64,000 bases of DNA from Streptomyces fragilis (GTDB lineage Bacteria; Actinomycetota; Actinomycetes; Streptomycetales; Streptomycetaceae): contig NZ_BEVZ01000002.1 of NCBI RefSeq assembly GCF_003112515.1, positions 1,302,001 through 1,366,000 on the forward strand. The letters are read 5' to 3'. The translations under genes and the position numbers were made by a program. Shown in pieces: positions 15,564-23,692 of the stretch. Numbering within the stretch: the first letter of the stretch is position 1; each line of letters begins with the position of its first letter. Below the pieces are notes generated by a model. It saw only the letters and a list, made by a program, of their open reading frames with translations, ran no database searches and was not told the origin of the DNA.

Positions 15564-17177
15564 TCACGCCCCGGAGGGCTCGGCGGCCCCGGCGGACCCG
15601 GCGGGCTCGGCGGCCCCGGCGGGCTCGGCGGCTCCGAAGGACTCGGCGGCCTCGGCGGAGTCGGTGCCGAAACCGAAGAGCCGGTCGTCGCTCCACCATT
15701 CCGGCGTCTCGTCGACGACCGGCGTGAGCTCGAGCAGTGTCACCTCGTTGCGGCCCAGGACCAGGTCCACGTCCGCCCGCCCGCCGGCGACCGGAACACT
15801 CCGGTGCGAGCGGGCGGGTTCGGCGGCTTCGCGGAGCGCGTCGAGCAGGCGGTGGCCGGGGGCGAGCGGCCGCCCCATCTCGCACCAGGCCGCCCACGCG
15901 TTGCCGGCGTCCTCGCTCACGGAGCGGCGGCGCGCGTAGGCGGAGCCGCGTGCGTCCGGCGCGCCGACGGGCAGGGACAGCCGGACCGTGTGCCCGCCGA
16001 CGGGCGCGCCGCCGGCCGGGTCGGCCGGCGCCCAGGACAGCACGGTGACCCGGCCGTCGTCGTGCCGTGTCACCAGGTGGTCCTCGCCCCGGGCCAGGAC
16101 CTGTTCGCCCATCTCGGCCATGAACGCGAACAGGTGGTAGGTGGGCTTCTTGATCTGGCGGTGGGTCAGCAGGCCGAAGCCGCCGTGGAAGGGGGCGGTG
16201 GGGATGCCCGTCTCCTCGAAGACGTCGCTGAAGGTCCAGTAGGAGAAGGAATCCGCGTGGTCGCCACCGTTGGCCAGGACCGGGGCGAGGTAGGCCGCGT
16301 GGAACGCGGTGTCGTGGATCGGGTTGTCCGGCCGGTAGGAGGAGTTGAACTCGGTGATGTGCAACGGCAGGTCCGCGAGCCCGGTGCCCGCCAGCTGCTT
16401 GCGGGGGGCGCCGAACTGCTCGAGCAGCGCCGAGGCCGGCATGAGGGTCTGGTGGGTGCCGAACGGCACGTGCTGCTCGGGGCCGGAGGAGTAGGCGTGG
16501 CGGCTCACGAAGTCGATCGGCAGGTCACGGCCGTCGACGAAGTCGGCGAAGCGCCGGATCCACTCCTCCTGGTAACCGGGTGCCAACGACGGGCCGCCGA
16601 CCTGGAGTTCGGCGTCGACCTCCTTGACGGCCAGAGCGGTCACCTCGTACAGCCGGTGGTACGCGTCCTGGTCGGCGGCCCAGAACGGCGCCAGGTTCGG
16701 CTCGTTCCACACCTCGATCGGCCAGCGGCGCACCTGGTCGATGCCGTAACGGTCGGCGAGGTGCCCGAGGACGGCGCGGACGAGGTCCGCCCACTCCCTC
16801 TCGTCGCGAGGAGGCGTGATGTTGCCCTTCCACCAGAACACGGTGTCCTCGCCGGAGGCGAGGCCGGACGGCATGAAGCCGAGTTCGAGGAAGGGCGCGA
16901 TGCCCTGCTCCAGGTAGGCGTCCACCACCTGGTCGAGATAGGTGAAGGCATGGCGCACGCGCCGCTCGCCGGCGTGGTGGTAGGGGCGGTGGATGCCCAT
17001 CCCGTCGCTGAGCAGACCGTGCCCACGGATGAAGCGGAACCCGATCTCCTGCTGCACGAGGGCGAGCGAATCCTGGTAGTCACGCCGCAGCGCGAGGTCG
17101 AGCCGGCCCGTGCCCACGCACTGACACCAGGCGTCGGAGAGTCGGGCTGTCGGACGGCTGGGGACGACGATCCGCAT
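15564..17177 (-). CDS. GH39 beta-xylosidase
   Basis: A 537-residue GH39 enzyme without a signal peptide, so probably cytoplasmic. The acid/base Glu is in VWNEPN (Glu159) and the nucleophile in ITEFNSS (Glu276). The barrel and beta-sandwich regions are typical, with SYWTFSDVFEE after the active site. It releases xylose from xylobiose or xylo-oligosaccharides taken up by the cell. The last 35 residues are an Ala/Gly/Glu/Pro run made by a short GC-rich tandem repeat at about 15570-15650, probably a recent non-essential extension. It is divergent from a sugar-binding lipoprotein gene, with two TGCGCA-centred palindromes between them, which supports shared control by the nearby LacI protein. Confidence 0.92.
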   Translation of the reverse strand: MRIVVPSRPTARLSDAWCQCVGTGRLDLALRRDYQDSLALVQQEIGFRFIRGHGLLSDGMGIHRPYHHAGERRVRHAFTYLDQVVDAYLEQGIAPFLELGFMPSGLASGEDTVFWWKGNITPPRDEREWADLVRAVLGHLADRYGIDQVRRWPIEVWNEPNLAPFWAADQDAYHRLYEVTALAVKEVDAELQVGGPSLAPGYQEEWIRRFADFVDGRDLPIDFVSRHAYSSGPEQHVPFGTHQTLMPASALLEQFGAPRKQLAGTGLADLPLHITEFNSSYRPDNPIHDTAFHAAYLAPVLANGGDHADSFSYWTFSDVFEETGIPTAPFHGGFGLLTHRQIKKPTYHLFAFMAEMGEQVLARGEDHLVTRHDDGRVTVLSWAPADPAGGAPVGGHTVRLSLPVGAPDARGSAYARRRSVSEDAGNAWAAWCEMGRPLAPGHRLLDALREAAEPARSHRSVPVAGGRADVDLVLGRNEVTLLELTPVVDETPEWWSDDRLFGFGTDSAEAAESFGAAEPAGAAEPAGSAGAAEPSGA

Positions 17178-17320
17178 GGTGGGGGCGGTCCTTTGCTGCG
17201 GGCGGGCGGTGCCGGGACGGCCGTGCTTCCGTAAGAGGCTCAGCGCACCCTAGGGAGCCGCCGAAAACGGTGTCAAGATCCCGGGCGCCGCCGCCGCGCA
17301 CTCCAGTAACGATTCAGCAA

Positions 17321-17405
17321 TCTGCGCAAACTTTGGGTGGTACCCGCCGTGTCCCACGCGATAGACATTGCCGCGACTCGACGGACGGCCATTGGTTTGC
17401 GCAAA
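17321..17405. promoter_or_regulatory. two TTTGCGCAAA-type operators between GH39 and sugar-binding protein genes
   Basis: A perfect palindrome TTTGCGCAAA lies at 17396-17405, and a 9/10 match TCTGCGCAAA at 17321-17330, 75 bp apart in the 274-bp divergent region. A central CpG palindrome flanked by A/T fits LacI-family operators. A LacI-type gene lies downstream at 18925-19983. Dual sites could allow repression of both directions, possibly by looping. Confidence 0.5.
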
Positions 17406-17451
17406 AACTGCGGCCCGTGGTCTCCATGACGAAGGATCAGGGAGTTCCACG

Positions 17452-18747
17452 ATGACGAGGAAGACACGCTGGGAGACGGCCGCCGCGGTGGGCCTGGGCA
17501 TCGCGCTCGTCGCCACCGGCTGCGCGGGTGGCGGCGGCACCGACGGCGAGGCTTCGTCCGGCGGCAAGGTCACGCTGACCTTCTGGGAGAACGCCATGCC
17601 CGGGCCCGGTGACGACTACTTCAAGGCGGCCGTGAAGGAGTACCAGGCGCTGCACCCGCATGTGACGATCAAGCTCCAGGCGATCCAGAACGAGGACTTC
17701 GACGGAAAGCTCCAGACCGCCCTCAACTCGGACACCGCGCCGGACATCTTCCTCCAGCGCGGCGGCGGCAAGATGCGGGCCATGGTCGAGGCCGGCCAGG
17801 TCCAGGCTCTGGAACTCACCGCCGCCGACAGGGCGAACACCGGCGAGGCGGCCGTCGCGGGCAACACGATCGACGGCAAGGTCTACGCGATGCCGACCGA
17901 CACGCAGCCCGAGGGCATCTACTACAGCAAGGACCTCTTCGAGAAGGCCGGCATCGCCGAGCTCCCGAAGACGATGGCGGAACTCGAGGACGCCGTCGCG
18001 AAGCTGAAGAAGATCGGCGTCGCGCCGATCGCGGTCGGGGCCAAGGACGCCTGGCCGGCCGCCCACTGGTACTACAACTTCGCCGTGCGCGAGTGCAGCC
18101 AGGACGCCATGAACAAGGCCGCCGAGTCGCTCACCTTCAACGACCCGTGCTGGACCCGGGCCGGTGAGGACCTGGAGGACTTCCTCGAGGTCGAGCCCTT
18201 CCAGAAAGGCTTCCTGACGACTCCCTCGCAGCAGGGCGCGGGCTCGTCGGCGGGCATGGTCGCCAATCACAAGGCGGCCATGGAACTCATGGGCACCTGG
18301 CAGCCCGGTGTGATCGCCGGCCTGACCCCGGACAAGAAGTCGCTCCCCGACCTCGGCTGGTTCCCCTTCCCCGCGGTGGAGGGCGGCCAGGGCGATCCGA
18401 CCGCCCTCATGGGCGGCGGTGGCGGCTACTCCCTGTCCAAGGACGCGCCGAAGGAGGCCTTCGGCTTCCTCCAGTTCCTGGTCACGAAGGACCAGCAGAG
18501 GGCCTACGCGAAGGCGTTCTTCACGATCCCGGTGAACAAGGAGGCCCAGGACGTCGTCACCGAGTCCTACAACGTCTCGGCGCTCGAGGCCTTCAACAAG
18601 GCCGCCTACACGATGATGTTCCTGGACACCGTGTACGGCCAGAACGTCGGCAACGCCATGAACACCGCGGTCGTGAAGCTGCTGGCCGGCAAGAGCACCG
18701 GCGCCGACATCGCCAAGGACACCAACGCCGCTGCCGCCAAGGGCTGA
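17452..18747 (+). CDS. ABC transporter sugar-binding lipoprotein
   Basis: A 431-residue extracellular solute-binding protein, family 1. The signal ends in a lipobox (LVATGCAGG), with Cys24 as the lipidated residue. The mature protein has the expected lobes (VTLTFWENAMPG, APDIFLQRGGGK, AMPTDTQPEGIYYSKDLFEKAG). ATG 17452 is preceded by CAGGGAG. Such proteins capture mono- or oligosaccharides for an ABC importer; next to GH39 and GH43 xylosidases, xylo-oligosaccharides are likely. Unusually, no permease genes follow. It must use permeases encoded elsewhere, or the importer has been lost. A strong hairpin terminates it at 18797-18839. Confidence 0.92.
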   Translation: MTRKTRWETAAAVGLGIALVATGCAGGGGTDGEASSGGKVTLTFWENAMPGPGDDYFKAAVKEYQALHPHVTIKLQAIQNEDFDGKLQTALNSDTAPDIFLQRGGGKMRAMVEAGQVQALELTAADRANTGEAAVAGNTIDGKVYAMPTDTQPEGIYYSKDLFEKAGIAELPKTMAELEDAVAKLKKIGVAPIAVGAKDAWPAAHWYYNFAVRECSQDAMNKAAESLTFNDPCWTRAGEDLEDFLEVEPFQKGFLTTPSQQGAGSSAGMVANHKAAMELMGTWQPGVIAGLTPDKKSLPDLGWFPFPAVEGGQGDPTALMGGGGGYSLSKDAPKEAFGFLQFLVTKDQQRAYAKAFFTIPVNKEAQDVVTESYNVSALEAFNKAAYTMMFLDTVYGQNVGNAMNTAVVKLLAGKSTGADIAKDTNAAAAKG

Positions 18748-18796
18748 GGACGGCGCACCACGTCCCGCCGAGCGGTCACCCGCCGCCGCGGGAAGG

Positions 18797-18839
18797 CCGG
18801 GAGCCGGGGCGCGACCTGATCAGCGCCCCCGGCTCCCGG
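18797..18839. terminator. bidirectional hairpin terminator
   Basis: Arms 18797-18812 and 18823-18839 (CCGGGAGCCGGGGCGC against its near-perfect complement, one bulged C) enclose a 10-nt loop. The hairpin sits between the convergent binding-protein and LacI genes, with no T tract, as is common in Streptomyces. Confidence 0.75.
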
Positions 18840-18924
18840 TGGCGCGACCGGACCCGCGTCCCCGGCGCGGCTCCTCGTGCGTCACGGGCGCGGCCCGTCC
18901 TGCGCCACGGGCGCGGCCCGTGCG

Positions 18925-19983
18925 TCAGGGGCGCTGCGTCGTGGCGGCCGGAGGGCGGCCGCAGGAGGCGCGGACGACCAGCTCGGTGGCGAGCTCCATG
19001 CGGACGGGGCGGTGGGCGCCGTCGGCCCCGTTCCGGGACAGGTCGAGCAGGAGACCGACCGCCGCGGCGCCCAGTTCGGCGGTGGGCTGCCTGACGGTCG
19101 TCAGTCCGGGAGTGACGCACTGTGCCTCGGGCAGGTCGTCGAAGCCGACGACGCCGACGTCCTCCGGGACGCGCAGGCCCCGAGCGGTCAGCGCGTCGTA
19201 GACACCGAGGGCCATGGTGTCCGAGCACGCGAAGATGCCGGTGATCTCCGGGTCCTTGTCCAGCAGGGTGTGGGTGGCGGCCGCCGCCTTGGCGCGGTCC
19301 CACCCGCCGTGCGCCACGGACACCGTGGTCCCGCCGCCGGGAGTCGTCTCGGCGGCCGCGCGGAACCCGTCGACGCGCGCCCGGCTGTAGAGGTGACGGG
19401 CATGGCCCGCCACGACCCCCAGCCGTACGTGGCCGAGGGACAGGAAGTGCTCGCCGGCCATGCGGCCCCCGTCCCAGTTCGCCACGCCGACACTCGCCAC
19501 CCCGGAGGGCGGCTTGCTCATCGGGTCGATCAGCACCACGGGGACGCCTGCCGCGTAGAGGGCGTGCAGGTGCCGGGAGTTGGGGTCGACGGGCATCGCG
19601 ACGGCGCCCACGCTCCGCCTCCTGAGGACCCGGGTCGCCCAGTCGGTGTGCGGCTCGGCCAGCGTCAGCACGACGTCCAGTCCGGCCGCCGCCGCCTCGC
19701 GCCCGACTCCGGCCGTCACCAGGTTGGCCCAGGAACCCTCGAAGTGGGTGACCACCAGGGTGAGCACGTTGGACGGACCGCTCTCGCTGCGCCCACTGCC
19801 GATCCTGGCCCCGCCCCGGCGGGTGTAGCCGACCTCCTGTACGGCCGCCATCACCCTCGCCCGCGTCTCGGCCGAGACGTCGGTTCCGCCGCGCAGCACC
19901 TTGGACACGGTGGGGACACTCGTACCGGCGGTCTCGGCGACCAGGGACAAGGTCGGACGCGAGCCGACGGGTCGGGAGGACAT
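18925..19983 (-). CDS. LacI-family transcriptional repressor
   Basis: A 352-residue LacI/GalR protein. The N-terminal helix-turn-helix is LSLVAETAGTSVPTVSKVLR, with hinge VGYTRRGG near residue 50. A periplasmic-binding-like effector domain follows (LTLVVTHFEG, IFACSDTMALGVYDAL, VPEDVGVVGFDDLPEAQCV). Located between a GH39/sugar-binding pair and a GH43 xylosidase, it is the probable local repressor, released by a xylan-derived sugar. The palindromes at 17321 and 17396 are candidate operators. It is a different protein from CebR, although nearby genes carry CebR boxes. Confidence 0.93.
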   Translation of the reverse strand: MSSRPVGSRPTLSLVAETAGTSVPTVSKVLRGGTDVSAETRARVMAAVQEVGYTRRGGARIGSGRSESGPSNVLTLVVTHFEGSWANLVTAGVGREAAAAGLDVVLTLAEPHTDWATRVLRRRSVGAVAMPVDPNSRHLHALYAAGVPVVLIDPMSKPPSGVASVGVANWDGGRMAGEHFLSLGHVRLGVVAGHARHLYSRARVDGFRAAAETTPGGGTTVSVAHGGWDRAKAAAATHTLLDKDPEITGIFACSDTMALGVYDALTARGLRVPEDVGVVGFDDLPEAQCVTPGLTTVRQPTAELGAAAVGLLLDLSRNGADGAHRPVRMELATELVVRASCGRPPAATTQRP

Positions 19984-20143
19984 GCGAACAGGCTATTCCA
20001 GCCACCTTTCCGCCGGGGGCGGGGGGAGGAGCCGTCACGGGCACGCGTGCCGGGGCCACGGCCCGCCGGGGGGCGGTACCCGCCGGAGCAGGGCGGCGCC
20101 CCGCCCCGGCGGGACGCCCGCCCCGTGCCTCAGCCGGAGGGGC

Positions 20144-21679
20144 TCAGCCGGAGGGGGTGGAGGCAGGGGCGTACGCGAACCAGTCGAAGGCGACCACGCC
20201 CTCGGTGGCGTACATGCCGATGACACGGCCGGTGAATCCGCAGGCGACCTCCGTGGACAGGTAACGACCGTCCAGTTCGGCGAGCGGCCGGGCGTCCTCG
20301 GCGTCGGGATCGCCGACCCAGAAGGCGAGGGTGTCCGGGCCGGTGGTCCCGCCGTCGGTGAGTTCGGGCGACGCGGGTACGAGATCGGACGTCCGGATCG
20401 TGACGGTGAGAGTCAGCGGTCCGGGCGGCACCGGCCGGGAGGCCACGGTCTGGCGCAACGGCCCGATCCGGGCGACGACTCCCGCCTCCCCGGCGCCGAC
20501 CTCCAGTTCGTAGTGGTGGGCCTCGTCCAGTCGCACGCACAGTCCACCGCGCCCGGTGCCCGGGTCGACCGAGACGGTGACACGGCAGTCGTGGTGCTGC
20601 TGGCGGCGGCCGACGAAGGTGTAGCCGGGGCGGTCGAGCGTGTCCCCGGTGGCCCGCAGGGTCAGCCGGCCGGGATTCTCCGTGAGCGACCAGGAGCCCT
20701 CCGGGCGGGCGAACGGTGAGATCCAGTACGGCGCCAGCGCGGGCCCGTCGAAGTCGTCGCGACCGGGCGGCTCCGGCACGGGGTGCCAGGCACCGCCCGG
20801 CGCCGCGTGCCTCTCGGGTACGGGCGCGACGACGGGCCAGCCCTCCTCGTCCCACTCGACCGGGGTCAGGAACGTCTCGCGGCCGAGCACGTGCACGTCG
20901 GGTGTGAAGCCGCGGGGCCGGACGCCGAGCAGCACCGTCCACCAACTGCCGTCGGGCGCCTGCACCAGGTCGGCGTGACCGGTGTTCTGGATGGGACGGG
21001 CGGTACCGCTGTGGGACAGCAGGGGGTTGGCGGGGGCGCCCTCCCAGGGGCCGCGCGGCGAACGGCTCCGGGCGACGGACACGCTGTGGCCGCGTTCGGT
21101 GCCGCCCTCCGCGATCAGCAGGTACCACCAGCCGCCGATCCGGTAGAGGTGCGGCGCCTCGGGATACTTGAGACCACTGCCCGACCAGGTGGGGAAGGGC
21201 CCCTCCAGCACCCGGCCGGTGTCCGGATCGATCCTGGCCAGGTTGATGCCTCCGGCGGGCCCGGAGAAGGCGCACCAGCAGGTGCCGTCCTCCTCCCACG
21301 CCAGATCGGGATCGATCCCCTCCAGGTCCAGCCACACCGGGTCGCTCCACGGGCCCTCGGGCCGCTCGGCCGACACGACGAAGTTGCCGCCGCCGTCGAC
21401 GTTGGTGTTGACCACCCAGAAACGGCCGCCGTGGTGGCGGATCGTGGGCGCGTACAGGCCGCCGGATGCCTTGGCGCCGGGGAGCGGCAGCGGCAGCTGC
21501 CCGGGGCGGTCGAGCACGTTGCCGATCTGCTCCCAGTGCACCAGGTCCTTGCTGTGGAAGACCGGCAGCCCGGGGAAGTACTCGAAGCTGGAACACACCA
21601 GGTAGTAGTCCTCACCCACCCGGCACACGCTCGGATCGGGGTGGAATCCACTGATGACCGGGTTGTCGTAGGTGTGCAC
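20144..21679 (-). CDS. GH43 beta-xylosidase (two-domain, cytoplasmic type)
   Basis: A 511-residue enzyme with no signal peptide. The GH43 propeller occupies about 1-300. The catalytic base Asp15 is in GFHPDPS, the pKa-modulating Asp in EGIDPDLAW, and the acid Glu174 in KYPEAPHLY. The rest is the C-terminal concanavalin-like sandwich (GH43_C2) seen in subfamily 11 xylosidases (GYTFVGRRQQHHDCRVTV). It hydrolyses xylobiose and short xylo-oligomers, possibly with arabinosidase side activity. It lies downstream of the LacI gene on the same strand order (LacI is transcribed away from the shared gap) and divergent from the LPMO gene. Confidence 0.93.
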   Translation of the reverse strand: MHTYDNPVISGFHPDPSVCRVGEDYYLVCSSFEYFPGLPVFHSKDLVHWEQIGNVLDRPGQLPLPLPGAKASGGLYAPTIRHHGGRFWVVNTNVDGGGNFVVSAERPEGPWSDPVWLDLEGIDPDLAWEEDGTCWCAFSGPAGGINLARIDPDTGRVLEGPFPTWSGSGLKYPEAPHLYRIGGWWYLLIAEGGTERGHSVSVARSRSPRGPWEGAPANPLLSHSGTARPIQNTGHADLVQAPDGSWWTVLLGVRPRGFTPDVHVLGRETFLTPVEWDEEGWPVVAPVPERHAAPGGAWHPVPEPPGRDDFDGPALAPYWISPFARPEGSWSLTENPGRLTLRATGDTLDRPGYTFVGRRQQHHDCRVTVSVDPGTGRGGLCVRLDEAHHYELEVGAGEAGVVARIGPLRQTVASRPVPPGPLTLTVTIRTSDLVPASPELTDGGTTGPDTLAFWVGDPDAEDARPLAELDGRYLSTEVACGFTGRVIGMYATEGVVAFDWFAYAPASTPSG

Positions 21680-21852
21680 GGAGTGCCCTTCCCTTCAAGC
21701 CGCCGGGCGCCGGCGGGCGCCGCCGGGCGAGTGTAGGACGAGTCGTCCGGCGGGCTGCGGGCCCGTGGCGGGGAGCGTGCCCGGATGTCGGCCGAAACTC
21801 GCCGAAGATTGCCTGTTCATCACCCTGCCCGTGCCCAACTCTGTTTGCTCCA

Positions 21853-21894
21853 TTGACATTTCGTTAAATCGTCGTAACGCTGGGAGCGCTCCCA
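21853..21894 (+). promoter_or_regulatory. promoter with perfect CebR operator upstream of the LPMO gene
   Basis: A -35 TTGACA (21853-21858) is followed at 16 bp by TAACGC, then by TGGGAGCGCTCCCA at 21881-21894. This 14-bp palindrome is the established binding site of the cellulose-utilisation repressor CebR in Streptomyces. Its position over the expected transcription start fits simple repression relieved by cellobiose or cellotriose. Confidence 0.85.
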
Positions 21895-21927
21895 CAGTGC
21901 ATTCAATTTGGAAGGAGTTCCCCCCAC

Positions 21928-22602
21928 ATGCGCACACAGCTCCCCTTAGCCGGGCGGTCCCGGTCGGCCCTCCGCCGGCCTCTCCAGGCGCTGGTCATGC
22001 TGTTCGCTGTCGTTGCCGGTGCACTCGCCTGGTCGACCCCCGCCCAGGCCCACGGCACCATCGTCGGTCCCCCCACCCGCGCGTACCAGTGCTGGCAGAA
22101 GTGGGGTAGCAACCACACGAACCCTGCCATGCAGACCGAAGACCCCATGTGTTACCAGGCCTTCCAGGCCAACCCTGACACCATGTGGAACTGGATGAGC
22201 GCGCTCCGCGACGGCCTCGGCGGTCAGTTCCAGGCGAAGACCCCGGACGGAACGCTCTGCAGCAACAACCTCTCCAGGAACGCCAGCCTGAACAAGCCGG
22301 GCGCCTGGAAGACGACCAACATCGGCAGCAACTTCTCGGTCCAGCTCTACGACCAGGCGTCCCACGGTGCCGACTACTTCAAGGTCTACGTGAGCAAGCA
22401 GGGCTTCAACCCCAAGACCCAGACCCTGGGCTGGGGCAACCTCGACTTCATCACGCAGACCGGCCGCTACGCCCCGGCGCAGAACATCTCGTTCAACGTC
22501 AACACCTCGGGCTACAGCGGACACCACATCCTGTTCGTCATCTGGCAGGCCTCGCACCTCGACCAGGCCTACATGTGGTGCAGCGACGTCAACTTCAGCT
22601 GA
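21928..22602 (+). CDS. AA10 lytic polysaccharide monooxygenase
   Basis: A 224-residue secreted copper enzyme. The signal peptide is cut after AQA at residue 41 so that His42 becomes the N-terminus (HGTIVGPPT), one half of the histidine brace; the second His is His146 in QASHGADYF. Four cysteines and the end MWCSDVNF are typical. The single-domain layout without a CBM and the segment YDQASHGADYFKVYVSKQGF resemble the Streptomyces C1/C4-oxidising cellulose LPMOs rather than chitin-active ones. It cleaves crystalline polysaccharide oxidatively outside the cell. The CebR box just upstream supports cellulose as the substrate. Confidence 0.94.
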   Translation: MRTQLPLAGRSRSALRRPLQALVMLFAVVAGALAWSTPAQAHGTIVGPPTRAYQCWQKWGSNHTNPAMQTEDPMCYQAFQANPDTMWNWMSALRDGLGGQFQAKTPDGTLCSNNLSRNASLNKPGAWKTTNIGSNFSVQLYDQASHGADYFKVYVSKQGFNPKTQTLGWGNLDFITQTGRYAPAQNISFNVNTSGYSGHHILFVIWQASHLDQAYMWCSDVNFS

Positions 22603-22623
22603 CCCGGAGAGCGCCGCACACGG

Positions 22624-22648
22624 CACCGGCCTCCGCCGGGCGCCGGTG
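22624..22648 (+). terminator. hairpin after the LPMO gene
   Basis: CACCGGC (22624-22630) and GCCGGTG (22642-22648) form a 7-bp GC stem with an 11-nt loop, 22 nt after the stop codon. It is plausible as an intrinsic terminator but short for this genome type. Confidence 0.4.
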
Positions 22649-22845
22649 ACCCGCCGCCCGGCCGGCCGAGCTCCGTCGGGACAGGGGACCCCTGTGGTCA
22701 CCCTGCCCCGGCGGGGCTTCCTCCGCTCCTGGGGTGCACACCCACGAATTTCTCGGCACCGCCGGCCCGCCGTGACACGTCACGCCGCCCCCGGCTGCGC
22801 CCGCACGCAACTCGACGCACCGTCACCACCGCGAAGTGAGGACCT

Positions 22846-23619
22846 GTGAACCGAAACCGCGTCACCGTCAGCGCGGTCGCCGTGGCCCTGCTCGCCGCCG
22901 GATTCGCCGCCGGTCCGGCAGCCGCCGCTCCCGCCCCCGCGGAGGCGAAAGCGCGCGTCGGCGCCGACTGGGCGACCCGGTCGATCGTCTTCACCGCCGC
23001 GGCCGGACAGGTCAACGACCTGCAGATCTTCTCCATGTACACCGCCGACGGGGTCCGGCGGATCGGCTTCAGCGACGTGGTCCCGCTCGAGCCGGGCGAC
23101 CACTGTGCCTACTCCAGGGCCGAGGACACCACATCCGTCGTCTGCGAACTGCCCGTCGACGGCACTCTGCCCGAGCGGATCGACGTGTTCCTCGGCGACG
23201 GCGACGACACGATCGCCGCCTTCGACCCCGGGGTCGCCACCGTCAGTGGCGGACCCGGCGACGACGAACTGCACGCCCACACCGCGCGTACGGTGCGGGG
23301 CGACCCGGGGAACGACATGGTCATGGGGTCGGGGGCCCTGCACGGCGGCGACGGTACGGACGACCTGATGGGTGACGACGGCGATCAGCGGATGTCGGGC
23401 GGCCGCGGTGACGACATGATCCAGGGCTACGGCGGTGACGACGTCGTGCACGCCGGCCAGGGCGACGACCACGTCATGGGCGGGGACGGCCGCGACATCG
23501 TCCTGGGCGGACCCGGCAACGACACGCTGGACGGCGAGGGCGACGACGACCTGGTCGTCGGCGGCTCCGGGAGGGACGTCCTCGAGGGCGGACCCGGCCG
23601 CGACATCGTCCTCCCGTAG
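22846..23619 (+). CDS. secreted RTX-like calcium-binding repeat protein
   Basis: A 257-residue protein with a GTG start (GAGGA upstream) and a Sec signal ending AAAAPAPA. After a unique domain (about 35-115) the C-terminal half is a run of hemolysin-type nonapeptides of the form GGxGxD: GGPGDDEL, GGRGDDMI, GGDGRDIV, GGPGNDTL, GGSGRDVL. These fold into a calcium-loaded beta-roll. No enzymatic domain is recognisable. It may be an extracellular structural or wall-associated protein. It converges on the STAND-TPR gene. Confidence 0.85.
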   Translation: MNRNRVTVSAVAVALLAAGFAAGPAAAAPAPAEAKARVGADWATRSIVFTAAAGQVNDLQIFSMYTADGVRRIGFSDVVPLEPGDHCAYSRAEDTTSVVCELPVDGTLPERIDVFLGDGDDTIAAFDPGVATVSGGPGDDELHAHTARTVRGDPGNDMVMGSGALHGGDGTDDLMGDDGDQRMSGGRGDDMIQGYGGDDVVHAGQGDDHVMGGDGRDIVLGGPGNDTLDGEGDDDLVVGGSGRDVLEGGPGRDIVLP

Positions 23620-23692
23620 GCCCGCCCCCGCATCGTCCACCCGGCCCCGGCGGGCCCGTACCCGGCCCTGATCCCGTCCCGGCGGGCCGGCC

